This document shows positions 55,740 to 64,000 of a DNA stretch of 64,000 nt, one piece after another (within the stretch, counting starts at the first letter, position 1; every line of letters starts with the position of its first letter). The notes under the pieces are model-generated. The model had not been told where the DNA came from, searched no databases, and saw only the letters and a list, made by a program, of their open reading frames with translations. The DNA lies in contig NZ_JAPNJW010000002.1 in assembly GCF_026626745.1 (NCBI RefSeq), forward strand, positions 868,001 to 932,000. The letters are read 5' to 3'. The DNA comes from Nannocystis sp. RBIL2. Lineage in GTDB: Bacteria > Myxococcota_A > Polyangia > Nannocystales > Nannocystaceae. The translations under genes were made by a program, and so were the position numbers.

Positions 55740-55778
55740 TGTCCGAAAGTGCAGGCCTATGACCTGCGCTTTCGGACA
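55740..55778. terminator. Strong hairpin between convergent genes
   Basis: TGTCCGAAAGTGCAGG (55740-55755) pairs over 16 bases with 55763-55778, with one G-T pair and a 7-base loop. It is the longest member of the hairpin family and lies between convergent genes, 24 bases before the S9 peptidase stop. There is no T-tract. Confidence 0.65.
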
Positions 55779-55802
55779 CATCCACCTGTCCGGACGGACA
55801 GC

Positions 55803-57995
55803 CTACTTCGCGGCCGCCGGCGCGCGCAGCCAGGTGTCGAGCCAGGCCAGCACGTTGTCGTGCCACACCTTGCTGTTGGCCGGCTTCAGCACCCAGTGGT
55901 TCTCGTCGGGGAAGTAGAGGAGGCGGCTCGGCACCCCGCGCCGCTGCAGCGCGGTGAAGGTGGCGATGCCCTGGGTCTCGGGGATCCGGAAGTCCTTGCC
56001 GCCGTGGATGACGAGCATCGGCAGGCGCCAGCGGTCGACGAAGTTGGCCGGGTTGTGCGCCTCGTGCTGCTTGGCGAACTGCCAATAGGGGCCGCGGTGC
56101 TCCCACTCGGGGAACCACAGCTCCTCCGTGGCGTAGTACATCATGCGATTGTCGAACACGCCGTCGTGGTTGACGAGGCAGCGGAACGGGGCCTGCCACT
56201 GGCTGGCGATCCAGTTGACCATGAAGCCGCCGTACGAGGCACCGAGCGCGCACACGCGGTCGCCGTCGAGCCACGGGTAGCGGGCCAGCGCCGCCGCCAG
56301 GCCCTTCTGCAGGTCGACCAGCGGCGCACCGCCCCAGTCGTCCTGGATCGCGTCGGTGAAGGCCTGGCCGTAGCCGGTCGAGCCGTGGAAGTCGATCATC
56401 ACCACCGCATAGCCGGCGCCCGCGTAGGTCTGCGGGTTCCAGCGGTAGCTCCAGCGATCGCTGAACGAGCCCTGCGGACCGCCGTGGATCAGGAACGCGA
56501 CCGGGGCCTTGGCGCCCTCGGCCAGGCCCGGCGGGCGCACCACCCAGCCGTACACCGTCTCGTTCTTGTGGCCGGGGAAGCTGAACTGCTCGGCCACGCC
56601 GACGTCGGCCGCGGCGACCTTGGCGTCGTTGACGTGCGACAGCTGCTCGGCCTTGCCGTCGAGGCCCGCGGTGTAGATCTCGTCGGGGTGCGCGAGGTCG
56701 TTGCGGAGGAACAGCAGGCGGTCGCCGAAGCGCTGCACGTCGTGGATCGCCCCGCCGCGGATCAGCTCGCGCGCGCCGCCGGTGGCGACGTCGACCGCGA
56801 ACAGCGACAGCCGGCCGACATCGTCGGCGGCGGCGTAGATCGTCTTGCCGTCGCCGCTCCACACGAACTCCTCGACCGAGCGGTCCCAGCCGCCGGTGAG
56901 GATCTTCGACTGTCCTTCCGGCCATGGCCGAAGGACCAGGCTGAAGCGGTCGGCCTCGTAGCCGGGGCGGGTCATCGCCGCGTAGGCCAGGGTCTTGCCG
57001 TCGGGCGAGAAGGCCGGGCGGGTGTCCCACGCGAGGTTGCCGGCGGTGAGGCTCTTGGGCGCGGCCGAGCCGTCGAGCGGGGCGTAGAAGAGGTCGAAGT
57101 TGGTCGACCACGGCTCGGTCTGGCCGGCGACGCGGGCGGCGAACACCACGCCCTTGCCGTCGGGCGTGAGCGTCAGCTCCTCGCTGCCGCCGAACGGCTT
57201 CGACGGGACGTCGCCGTCGATGCCGCGCGAGACGTGGACCGGCTGGCCGCCGCCGCCGCTGATCGTCCAGGCGAACAGCTGCGCGCGCCGGCCGTCCTCC
57301 CACTCGTCCCAGTGGCGCACGAACAGGCGGTTGTAGACCGTGCCGGTGCCGTGGTCCTTGCGGCCCCGCTCGCGCAGCAGCGCGGCCGTACACGCGAGCG
57401 AGCCCTCGGGCGCCGCGTCGCACTCGGGGAACACCTCGGCCGAGAACACCAGCTGACCGCCGTCGCTCAACACGATGGTGCCCACGTCGACCGGGAAGTC
57501 GGTGACGCGCGTCGGCGTCTCTCCGATGGCGACGCGGAACACCTGCTGCGTGCCCTCGTGCTTGCCGAGGAAGTAAAGCGTCTCGCTGTCACCGGCCCAG
57601 CGCGGGCTGGACTCGCTGTCGAGGTCGGAGGTCACGCGGATCGGGCCCGAGCCGTCGATCCCCATCACGTAGATGTCGGTGCGCCCGCGGTTGTTCTCGA
57701 GGTCGGTCTTGCGCAGCACGAAGGCCACCTTCTTGCCGTTGGGCGCGACCTGGGGGTCGCTGATCCGATCGAACGCGAGCAGGTCGAGCACCGAGAACGG
57801 GTGCTGCCCGGGCGGCGCGATCACCTGATCGACGAACGGCTCGGGGGCGACGGCCCGGGCCTCGGCCGCCGGGGTCTCGGGCGCCGGCGCTGCGGCGGGC
57901 GGACAGTCGCGGACGACCCGCTCGCGGGTGCCGCCGCACGCGACGGCGAGAGTGGACAGACCGAGGATGGTTCGAAGCCGGGGGCGAATGCGCAC
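55803..57995 (-). CDS. S9-family prolyl-oligopeptidase-like peptidase, lipoprotein
   Basis: 730 residues. MRIRPRLRTILGLSTLAVACGG is a lipoprotein signal. Residues about 60-460 form a beta-propeller of repeated strands (FAWTISGGGGQPVHVSRGID, LAYAAMTRPGYEADRFSL). The C-terminal alpha/beta-hydrolase domain has GASYGGFMVNW (nucleophile Ser), IHGGKDFRIP (Asp) and ENHWV (His), a complete triad of the S9C acylaminoacyl-peptidase/DPP type. It should degrade peptides in the envelope. WPEGQ near 56915 is a hairpin-derived peptide. Confidence 0.92.
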   Translation of the reverse strand: MRIRPRLRTILGLSTLAVACGGTRERVVRDCPPAAAPAPETPAAEARAVAPEPFVDQVIAPPGQHPFSVLDLLAFDRISDPQVAPNGKKVAFVLRKTDLENNRGRTDIYVMGIDGSGPIRVTSDLDSESSPRWAGDSETLYFLGKHEGTQQVFRVAIGETPTRVTDFPVDVGTIVLSDGGQLVFSAEVFPECDAAPEGSLACTAALLRERGRKDHGTGTVYNRLFVRHWDEWEDGRRAQLFAWTISGGGGQPVHVSRGIDGDVPSKPFGGSEELTLTPDGKGVVFAARVAGQTEPWSTNFDLFYAPLDGSAAPKSLTAGNLAWDTRPAFSPDGKTLAYAAMTRPGYEADRFSLVLRPWPEGQSKILTGGWDRSVEEFVWSGDGKTIYAAADDVGRLSLFAVDVATGGARELIRGGAIHDVQRFGDRLLFLRNDLAHPDEIYTAGLDGKAEQLSHVNDAKVAAADVGVAEQFSFPGHKNETVYGWVVRPPGLAEGAKAPVAFLIHGGPQGSFSDRWSYRWNPQTYAGAGYAVVMIDFHGSTGYGQAFTDAIQDDWGGAPLVDLQKGLAAALARYPWLDGDRVCALGASYGGFMVNWIASQWQAPFRCLVNHDGVFDNRMMYYATEELWFPEWEHRGPYWQFAKQHEAHNPANFVDRWRLPMLVIHGGKDFRIPETQGIATFTALQRRGVPSRLLYFPDENHWVLKPANSKVWHDNVLAWLDTWLRAPAAAK

Positions 57996-58001
57996 GATTG
58001 C

Positions 58002-58360
58002 CCCAGACTATACGGGCGCCGCCGCGCGCCGGGAAGTTATGCAGCCGAACGGCGCTCACCGGCCCTCCGGGGCGTCCCGGCGAGGGATCGGGCGCCCCGG
58101 CGCCCCGGCGTCGGGCGGGCCGCGGCGGCCGCCGGCCAGCGGCGCCGACGCGGGTTATGGGGAGCATGTCTGAAGGGACATGTCGTGGCGACATGTCTCT
58201 CGACGCTTCGGTGGCGAGCCGACGGGCGCACCAGGATCGACGCCGGCCTCGCCGGGGCTCTCGACCGCGCGACCAGGCCTCTCCGCTCAGGTTCGTCCGA
58301 GCATGTCTCCGAGGACATGCCCCTTCAATCATGTCCTCGAGAACCTGCCCTGGCGGACAC
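58002..58360. other. 359-base intergenic region with hairpin clusters
   Basis: No gene is seen. Two clusters of the hairpin family lie at 58163-58200 (GCATGTCTGAAGGGACATGT then GACATGTC) and 58299-58345 (GCATGTCTCCGAGGACATGC then ATGTCCTCGAGAAC). They are about 137 bases apart, so a decayed two-unit array is possible. The promoter of the S9 peptidase must lie in the left part, but no clear box was found. Confidence 0.55.
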
Positions 58361-58801
58361 TCACCGCTGCCCGCGGGTCTTGACCGAGCGGGCCACGCCG
58401 GCGGCCGCCAGCAGCGACAGGCCGAGCGCGGCGGCGAGGCCGGCCGCACCGGCGACGACGGCGGCGCCCCAGCCGTACACCTGGGCGGGAGGCGGCGCCG
58501 GCGGGTTCGGCGGCGGGGCCTGGCCCCACGCGCGGGCAGCGGCCTGGAACAGCGGATCGACGGGCACCTCGGGCGCGCCCCGCCCGGCTCGCGCGAGGTC
58601 GAAGCGGGCCCGCTGCTGCCGATCGCAGAGCAAGTCGCGGGCGGTCAGGATGGCCCGCATGCGCTCGCCGGCGGCCGCGTCCTGGGGGTTGCGATCGGCG
58701 TGGTGGCGGTGCACCACGCGGCGGAAGGCTCGACGGATCTCCGCCTCCGACGCGGACGGCGCGACCCCCAGGACCCGGTAGTGATCGACGAAGGCGGGCA
58801 T
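58361..58801 (-). CDS. J-domain protein with C-terminal membrane segment and altered HPD motif
   Basis: 146 residues from the ATG at 58801 (an upstream ATG at 58864 would add an Arg-rich stretch). DHYRVLGVAPSASEAEIRRAFRRVV and the next helices form a J domain in residues 1-70. The invariant HPD is HAD here (HHADRNP). A Pro-rich linker (APPPNPPAPPPAQ) leads to a single span (VVAGAAGLAAALGLSLLAAA) and a short basic tail. It is probably a membrane-tethered J protein. Stimulation of a DnaK partner is doubtful without the Pro. Confidence 0.8.
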   Translation of the reverse strand: MPAFVDHYRVLGVAPSASEAEIRRAFRRVVHRHHADRNPQDAAAGERMRAILTARDLLCDRQQRARFDLARAGRGAPEVPVDPLFQAAARAWGQAPPPNPPAPPPAQVYGWGAAVVAGAAGLAAALGLSLLAAAGVARSVKTRGQR

Positions 58802-58892
58802 GCGCCGCGATCTTGCCACACGCCGCGGCGCGCGGCGCGGACTCGGCCGCCGGCGGGTCGACAAGCCCGCGCGACGACGCTACCGTGCGCGC

Positions 58893-59093
58893 GTGCAACC
58901 GGTGTGCGACAGGCGCTGCCCGTGGTGCGGTCAACCACTCGCGCTGGTGTGGGTCCACGGCCACGGCCAGTGCGTCCGCTGCGGCACCAACCTCGAGGAG
59001 TGCTGCCGCGGCGAGACGGCCGAGGTCGCGTCGGCGAGCGCGACCGCGCCGGCGCGCGTGCCCTCCCCCGCGCTTCTGTGGGAGCGAGGCTGA
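58893..59093 (+). CDS. Small zinc-ribbon protein
   Basis: 66 residues from the GTG at 58893. CPWC and CVRC form a Cx2C-x15-Cx2C zinc ribbon around the turn LALVWVHGHGQ, with two more Cys (EECC) just after. A low-complexity Ala/Pro tail ends the protein. It is divergent from the J-domain gene with 91 bases between the starts, and 5 bases before the next gene. Function is unknown; it is probably cotranscribed with the following Cys-cluster gene. Confidence 0.68.
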   Translation: MQPVCDRRCPWCGQPLALVWVHGHGQCVRCGTNLEECCRGETAEVASASATAPARVPSPALLWERG

Positions 59094-59098
59094 CCGCC

Positions 59099-59428
59099 GT
59101 GGCGCGCTACGACTGCCTGAGCTGCGGCGCCTGCTGTCAGAACACCCCGGAGAACCAGTCCGAGGGCTTCGCGCAGTACATCGAGGTCGACCCCGCGGCG
59201 CCGCTGTGGCGCCGCCCCGACCTGGTACGCAAGCTGGTGGTCCGCGACGACGACGGCGCGGCGCACCTGCGGCTCCACCCCGACGGCCGCTGCGTCGCGC
59301 TGCGCGGGCGGATCGGCGCACGGGTGCGCTGCGAGATCTATCGCGAGCGGCCGATGCCGTGCCGCAGCGTCGAGGCGGGCAGCGATCTGTGCCAGCGCTA
59401 CCGCAAGAGCCGCGGACTCCGGGTGTGA
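59099..59428 (+). CDS. YkgJ-family Cys-cluster protein
   Basis: 109 residues from the GTG at 59099. YDCLSCGACCQNTPENQSEG has the N-terminal CxxCxxCC cluster, with later Cys in GRCVALRGRIG, VRCEIYRERPMPC and SDLCQRY. This is the pattern of YkgJ-type zinc/iron-chelating proteins of unknown role. It overlaps the next gene by GTGA. Confidence 0.82.
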   Translation: MARYDCLSCGACCQNTPENQSEGFAQYIEVDPAAPLWRRPDLVRKLVVRDDDGAAHLRLHPDGRCVALRGRIGARVRCEIYRERPMPCRSVEAGSDLCQRYRKSRGLRV

Positions 59429-60978
59429 AATTCGCCGCGTTGCGGCACGCTCGTGGGGTGCGTCTCTCGCCGGTCCTGCTCGCGCTCGTCGCCTGCGCGC
59501 CGAAGCCGGCGCCTTCGAGCCCGACTCTCGATCCCGAGGCTGTCCCTGCGGACATGCCCCAAAAGCCCGGTCCTGAAGGCCAGGTCGCAGCCCCACCGCC
59601 CGCGCCCATGTCCGCGCTCGCCCCGGGGCCCGGCATTCGTGTCGCGCTCGACGTGCGCGGCTGGGCGGTCGTCGCCCTGCCCGATCGCCTCGTCGTGCTC
59701 GACGACGACTTCCGCCACCTCCGCGGCTTCGATCCGGTCACCGGCGCCGAGCTGTGGCGGGTCCAGGCGCAGTCGGAGCCGCGGGGGTGGCACACCCTGT
59801 ACGCCGTCGGCGACCGCGTGCTGCTGCACGCCGGGTCCGACCTCGTCGCCGTCGACGCGCGCCGCGGCGAGCTCGTGGCGACCCATCCGGCGCGCGTCTT
59901 CAACGGCAGCGAGGACGCCTGTCGCCTCGACATCTGGCACGGCTTCGACGACCGGAGGCGCCGCTGGACCCCCGACGACCCGGCGCTCACCGCCTGTGCC
60001 GCGGCCTGCACGTGTACCCGACGGCTGTTCCGCTGCGACACCGGCGCGCCGATCGGCAAGCCCTTCAACGGCAACGAGATCTATCTCCACGACGAGCTGG
60101 AGGAGTCGGCCAGCATGTTATGCGTCGGCGCGCCGAACTGGCTCGGGCGGATCGGCGGCAAGTACCTTCTCGGCGTCCGGGCCGGGCCCGACGCCTACGA
60201 GGGGATCGCGGTCGACGGCGAGGGCAAGGTGCTGTGGCGCCGGCCCGAGCTGTCCGCCGCAGTCGAGCCGTACCGGCGGTTCGACGGCGACGTCGCCGCC
60301 GACGCGTGCTGGTCGATCGACAGCACGAGCATGGTCGCCTGGACATGTTCGACCGGACAGATCCGGTGGCAGGCGCAGTTCCCGGGCGAGCAGAAGGGAT
60401 ACAGCGGCGAAGCTCACGTGGTGGCGCCGGGGCTGCTGCTCGTGCGCCGGCGATCCGAGAGCGAGCTGCAGGTCGAGCTGCGTGACGTCACCACCGGCAA
60501 GCAGCGGTGGCGTCGCACGCTGCCGCCCGACCGCGTGGCCCTGGCCCCCGGCGAGAACACCGACGTCCTCGCGTACGCCCACACGACGACCTACGCGTGG
60601 CTCGACCTGCGCAAGGGCGCCACGCTGCGCGAGCACACCATAGCGCCGGACCAGTCGATGACCCGCGACCCCGCGAGCGACGGCTACATCCGGCTCGGCG
60701 GGCCGGAAGTAGCCCTGCTGAGCCGTGAGGGCGAGGTGCTGCAAACTGTCCCGAAGGCCACCCCCGGGATCCAGTGGCTCGGCGCCGGCTTCGTCGCCGG
60801 CCGCGAGGAGCGGCGCTTCACCGTGCTCCGCCGGCCCGACTTCGCCGTCGCGCTCGCGGTCGAGGGCGCGTGGCTGGTCGAGGACTCGAGCGCGGCGCTC
60901 GGGCCGGCGGCAGTGGTGCTCCTCGATCAGCGCGGCCAGGACGAGCCGCTGCGGATCGTCGTGCTGCGCTCGGACTGA
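59425..60978 (+). CDS. PQQ-like beta-propeller lipoprotein
   Basis: 517 residues from the GTG at 59425, which overlaps the upstream stop (GTGA); a GTG at 59458 gives a shorter signal. Signal peptide VRLSPVLLALVACAPKP with lipobox Cys. From about residue 75 the repeated blades GWAVVALPDRLVVLDDDF, GAELWRVQAQS, GDRVLLHAGSDLVAVDARRG and WRRTLPPDRVALAPGEN match PQQ-type propellers of the BamB kind. A Cys-rich insert (ALTACAAACTCTRRLFRCDTG) interrupts one blade. It holds three hairpin-derived segments (ADMPQ at 59538, PEGQV at about 59572, STGQI at about 60345). Confidence 0.82.
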   Translation: MKFAALRHARGVRLSPVLLALVACAPKPAPSSPTLDPEAVPADMPQKPGPEGQVAAPPPAPMSALAPGPGIRVALDVRGWAVVALPDRLVVLDDDFRHLRGFDPVTGAELWRVQAQSEPRGWHTLYAVGDRVLLHAGSDLVAVDARRGELVATHPARVFNGSEDACRLDIWHGFDDRRRRWTPDDPALTACAAACTCTRRLFRCDTGAPIGKPFNGNEIYLHDELEESASMLCVGAPNWLGRIGGKYLLGVRAGPDAYEGIAVDGEGKVLWRRPELSAAVEPYRRFDGDVAADACWSIDSTSMVAWTCSTGQIRWQAQFPGEQKGYSGEAHVVAPGLLLVRRRSESELQVELRDVTTGKQRWRRTLPPDRVALAPGENTDVLAYAHTTTYAWLDLRKGATLREHTIAPDQSMTRDPASDGYIRLGGPEVALLSREGEVLQTVPKATPGIQWLGAGFVAGREERRFTVLRRPDFAVALAVEGAWLVEDSSAALGPAAVVLLDQRGQDEPLRIVVLRSD

Positions 60979-61011
60979 GCGACCGTCGCCCGGCATCGCC
61001 ACGCCGGACGA

Positions 61012-61029
61012 CCTGTCCCTTTGGCCAGG
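61012..61029. repeat. Hairpin-family copy between convergent genes
   Basis: CCTGTCC-CTTT-GGCCAGG, seven pairs with one mismatch. It lies between the propeller lipoprotein and the pseudokinase, 33 bases after the propeller gene stop. Confidence 0.6.
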
Positions 61030-61064
61030 CAGCGCATCGAGTCGAAACGCCGCGGCCGCGGGCC

Positions 61065-62930
61065 TCAGCCGCCCTTCTTGGGCCGCGTGATCTCGATGTT
61101 GGTGCCGACGCCCTCCTCGGGGTCGAGCTCCTCCGAGGCCGCGTTCTCCTCGTCGCGGAAGCTCTTGCGGTCGGACCGCTTGAGCTTGGCCTTGAGCTCC
61201 TTCTGCCCGTCGGCCGCGACCTCGATCGTCTCGAGGTGGTTGTCGAAGCCCTTGGCCTTGAACTCGACCTGGTGCGACCCCGGCGTCAGCTCGAGCGTCA
61301 GCGGGGTCTTGCCCTTCGACACCCCGTCGACCAGCACCTCGGCCTTGGGCGTGGCGTCGATCTTGAACGCTACCGGGCCGGCCGGCTGCGGCGGAGTCTC
61401 GACCTTCGTGTCGGGCGGCGTCTCGACCTTTGTGTCGGGCGGCGTCTCGGGCGGTGTGTCCGTCTTCGTGTCGGGCGGCGCCTCGACCTTCGTGTCCGGC
61501 GGCGTGTCCGTCTTCGTGTCGTCCGGCGGCAGCTGGCCCTTCGCCTCTGCCTCTTGAATCAGGGCCTTCAAGGCAGCTTGCCGCTCCTTGGCCTGGGCGT
61601 TGGTCGGATCGGTGACCAGCACGACCTCGTAGGCCGCGAGCGCCTCGTGCAGCTTGCCGGCGGTCTCGAATTCCTGCGCCTTGGCCAGGCCGGCGGCGCT
61701 CTGGGGCTGCGGGGTCTCCTGCGGGGGAGCCGCGATCGGCGGCGGGAGCGGCGCCTGCTTCTGGCTCTCGAGGTAGAAGTACACGCCGACGCCCACGCCC
61801 ACGATCGCCAGCAGCGCGAAGATCCAGCCCGAGCCGCCGCCGGAGCTGGGCGCCTCGGCGACGGCCGCCGGCGCGGGCTCGATGACGGGGATCGGGTGGG
61901 CGCCGCTGGCCTCGACGGCGGCGGCCAGGGTGGCCGAGCGCGCGCGGTCCTGGGCCGCCTCGGCCTGGGTGGGACCTGGCCCACGGGACAGGTTGTCCTT
62001 CGCCGCGACGCGCGTGCGCGGGGCCGCGACCGGCAGGCGGAACATCGCCGCCGGCACGCAATCGATCATCCGCTCCACGACCTCGTTGGCGTCCGCCGGC
62101 CGGTTGTCGGGGTTCTTGGCCAGGCAGTCGTGGATCAGGTGGATGAGCTCGTCCGGGACGTTGTGGTCGGGCGGCAGGACCGTCTCGAGCGGCGTCGGCT
62201 TGGCGTTGACGTGCTTGTGCAGCACGTCGCGCGGGCTGTCGCCCTCGAACGGCAGCCGGCCGGAGAGCATGTGATAGAACAGCACGCCGACCGAGTACAC
62301 GTCGGAGCGCGCGTCGGCCGGCCGGTTCATGATGACTTCGGGCGCGAGGTAGGCCGGCTCGCCGACCACGGGCGCCTCCTCGTCGCTGCCCTCGGGCCAC
62401 TCGAACAGCGCTGCGATCCCGAGGTCGAGCAGCTTGACGTAGTTGGCGCGGCCCTGCTCCTCGACCAGGATCACCTGGTCGGCATGGAAATCGCCGTGGA
62501 CGATCCGACGCACGTGCGCCCCGCCGAGCCCCTTGAGCACCTGCGCGGCGATCGGCACGAACCCCTCGAGCTGGAGTCGACCCATGCGCCGCACGTACTC
62601 GGCCAGCGTCTCGCCCTCGACGTACTCGACCGCGATCCACACGCGCCCCGACTCGCGCCCGTGGTCGTGCACGGCGGCGATGTTGGGGTGCTCCAGGGTG
62701 GCCAGCGCCTTGGCTTGCTCGTCGAATCGCACCGCCGCGGGCGATCCGTCGACCCAACCCGCCGCGAGCAGCTGGACGACGACCGTGCGGTGCATGGTGC
62801 GGTGGGTGGCGAGGAACGCCTGAACCCGCGGCCCACGCTCCAGGACGCGCTGCAGGGTGTAGTGGCTGCCGATCGTCTGGCCGATCAGGGCGTCGGTCCC
62901 GGATGCGGGGATGGATCTCTTAACCGGCAT
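61065..62930 (-). CDS. Membrane-anchored pseudokinase with PEGA domain
   Basis: 621 residues. A kinase fold fills about 20-290, but key residues are changed: the Gly loop is VLERGPRVQAF, the VAIK Lys is Gln (VVVQLL), HRDLKPxN is HGDFHADQ, and DFG is DLG. The Asp of HGD and of DLG remain. A membrane span (IFALLAIVGVGVGVYFYLES) follows, then TPR-like helices (FETAGKLHEALAAYEVVL), a Thr/Pro/Asp repeat (DTKVEAPPDTKTDTPP and kin) and a PEGA domain (AEVLVDGVSKGKTPLTLEL). It is probably a catalytically dead adaptor or scaffold. Confidence 0.87.
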   Translation of the reverse strand: MPVKRSIPASGTDALIGQTIGSHYTLQRVLERGPRVQAFLATHRTMHRTVVVQLLAAGWVDGSPAAVRFDEQAKALATLEHPNIAAVHDHGRESGRVWIAVEYVEGETLAEYVRRMGRLQLEGFVPIAAQVLKGLGGAHVRRIVHGDFHADQVILVEEQGRANYVKLLDLGIAALFEWPEGSDEEAPVVGEPAYLAPEVIMNRPADARSDVYSVGVLFYHMLSGRLPFEGDSPRDVLHKHVNAKPTPLETVLPPDHNVPDELIHLIHDCLAKNPDNRPADANEVVERMIDCVPAAMFRLPVAAPRTRVAAKDNLSRGPGPTQAEAAQDRARSATLAAAVEASGAHPIPVIEPAPAAVAEAPSSGGGSGWIFALLAIVGVGVGVYFYLESQKQAPLPPPIAAPPQETPQPQSAAGLAKAQEFETAGKLHEALAAYEVVLVTDPTNAQAKERQAALKALIQEAEAKGQLPPDDTKTDTPPDTKVEAPPDTKTDTPPETPPDTKVETPPDTKVETPPQPAGPVAFKIDATPKAEVLVDGVSKGKTPLTLELTPGSHQVEFKAKGFDNHLETIEVAADGQKELKAKLKRSDRKSFRDEENAASEELDPEEGVGTNIEITRPKKGG

Positions 62931-63189
62931 CGTGCCCTCGGTGCAGTGGCGAATTCAGGCCCTTGAAACGTGGAGGCCCCGGGGGCCGTGGCGCGGGTCG
63001 GGCCCGGAGGCCCGTAAAACGACTCCCGTGCGCGGGATCGGACCCGCGCCCGCGTGTCGTCGTGCGACCCAACGTAGCATGGACCCGCTGCGCGCGACCA
63101 AAGTGCTGCGCCAGCCGGGGCCCTGTCTGGTGCAAAACCCGCACTCGGCCCCTCGCCTGCCCCGGAGCCACCCTCTATCCTCCGCGGCC
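62931..63189. other. 259-base divergent promoter region, no clear boxes
   Basis: It lies between the pseudokinase start and the lipoprotein start and must hold both promoters. GGGATCGGACCCGCGCCCG near 63037 is GC-rich. I see no convincing -35/-10 pair or operator. Confidence 0.4.
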
Positions 63190-64000
63190 ATGCGCCTGCG
63201 TCGCTTCGGTCCGCTCCTCCTCCTCGCCGCCTGCGGCGATCCCTCGGACACCCCGACGACTGCCTCCGCCGGCATCACCTCGGTCACGGCCTCGAGTTCG
63301 ACCGGCGCGACGACGTCCGACTCCGGCTCCTCCGAGCCGACACCGACCACATCGGACGGGTCCGCGACCGCCGCGAGCGAGGCGACGACCGACGCGACCA
63401 CCGGGGACAGCAGCGAGGGCGACGCCACCGGCACCTCGACCACCACGGGCACCAGCGAGCCCGCGAGCGGCACCGCGGCGACCGACACCTCCGGCGACAC
63501 GGCCGCCAGCGACGCGACCACCACTACCGGCGAGGACACGAGCACCACCACCGGCGAGACCAGCGACGGCACCACCGCCGAACCCTGTCCGATCGGACAG
63601 GACGGCTGTCCCTGCGGTCAGTCCGACGTCTGCGACCCTGGCCTCGAGTGCCAGGCCGGCCTGTGCGGACCGCCCGCGCCGCCGGTCTGCGGCGACGGCG
63701 ACGTCGAGGGCGGCGAGCAGTGCGACGACGGCAACAAGATCCCGGGCGACGGCTGCGAGAACGACTGCACACCCACGCCCATGCCGGCCAACGACCCGTG
63801 CGGCTTCCCGTCCGACGGCGTCTGGCTCGAAATCGACTACGGCAGCGCGTTCACCTCGACCAACCCTGACTGGACCTACTCCCCCACCCCAGGCTGGGGC
63901 GAGGCCGACTGGGCGCCGCAGGGCGAGTCGTGGCCGGAGGTGTGGGACATCTATCAGAACGTCGAGGTCGAGGACGACCAGATCGGCCGGGTAGCGATCG
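63190..64000 (+). CDS. Lipoprotein with Thr/Ser linker and Myxococcus Cys-rich repeat, partial
   Basis: At least 270 codons; the gene continues past the right edge. MRLRRFGPLLLLAACGD is the signal and lipobox (Cys15). About 110 residues of Thr/Ser/Ala/Asp/Glu linker follow, then CPIGQDGCPCGQSDVCDP, a short Cys module, and VCGDGDVEGGEQCDDGNKIP, the TIGR02232-type repeat. A new domain begins with PCGFPSDGVWLEIDYGSAF. CPIGQ comes from a perfect hairpin copy at 63584-63601. It is a paralogue in style of the genes at 10558, 12413 and 48224. Confidence 0.88.
   Translation, partial: MRLRRFGPLLLLAACGDPSDTPTTASAGITSVTASSSTGATTSDSGSSEPTPTTSDGSATAASEATTDATTGDSSEGDATGTSTTTGTSEPASGTAATDTSGDTAASDATTTTGEDTSTTTGETSDGTTAEPCPIGQDGCPCGQSDVCDPGLECQAGLCGPPAPPVCGDGDVEGGEQCDDGNKIPGDGCENDCTPTPMPANDPCGFPSDGVWLEIDYGSAFTSTNPDWTYSPTPGWGEADWAPQGESWPEVWDIYQNVEVEDDQIGRVAI
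63584..63601. repeat. Perfect hairpin-family copy inside the lipoprotein gene
   Basis: CCTGTCC-GATC-GGACAGG, seven perfect pairs, read in the frame giving PCPIGQD. A weaker copy (CTGTCCCTGCGG) follows at once. Confidence 0.75.

Noticed and set aside
63020..63065. A tRNA T-arm-like GCGGGTCCGATCCCGC on the minus strand
   Set aside because: The loop lacks the TTC motif and no acceptor, D or anticodon arms can be built around it.

Overview
The window is 64 kb of very GC-rich chromosomal DNA from what looks like a myxobacterium, most likely of the Nannocystis type. The signs are codon third positions saturated with G/C, frequent GTG starts, many secreted lipoproteins with Thr/Ser-rich linkers, Cys-rich repeats of the Myxococcus type, and Hanks-type kinases with PEGA tails. 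The genus is an inference. No phage genes, integrases, transposases or insertion sequences were recognised.

Layout. 1-3.1 kb: start of mutS, a PlsC-type acyltransferase and a class V aminotransferase. 3.1-13.4 kb: an envelope block with a small lipoprotein, a giant alpha-2-macroglobulin lipoprotein, a PI-PLC-like lipoprotein and two linker lipoproteins. 13.5-22 kb: a probable DNA-binding protein, the fused mutase IcmF, an extensin-family protein, a Ser/Thr kinase and a multi-S1-domain protein, followed by a terminator and a ~65-bp repeat array. 22-29.5 kb: a 1,350-residue sigma-factor-like/low-complexity/membrane fusion, a patatin with a repeated tail, a membrane protein, an EF-hand protein and a small L7/L12-like protein. 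29.5-31.1 kb: a ~158-bp tandem array, then tRNA-Val. 31-37.5 kb: XRE, DksA, TetR and ribbon-helix-helix regulators, Lgt coupled to a lipase, and an alpha/beta hydrolase. 37.7-41.2 kb: an Mla-type lipid transport operon. 41.2-44.5 kb: a secreted metallo-beta-lactamase protein and an unknown gene facing each other across a mirror-image start region, then PilZ. 44.5-48.2 kb: pgk-tpiA-secG-dapF. 48.2-54.3 kb: a VWA lipoprotein, ruvB, guaA and guaB. 54.5-64 kb: a membrane protein, an S9 peptidase, a J-domain protein, a three-gene cluster ending in a beta-propeller lipoprotein, a probable pseudokinase and a Cys-rich lipoprotein cut by the window end.

The most unusual signal is a family of short hairpins built on TGTCC(N3-8)GGACA, often containing GGACATGTCC. 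They lie between genes, especially at gene 3' ends, form two tandem arrays, and also sit in frame inside about ten unrelated proteins, where they usually encode [C/G]PxG[Q/H]V. They resemble a coding-tolerant palindromic repeat, comparable in principle to the Rickettsia palindromic elements. The arrays and the patatin tail lie beside duplicated gene 3' ends, which suggests local amplification.

Coordinates and translations are read by eye. Family names rest on motif recognition, not on database searches.
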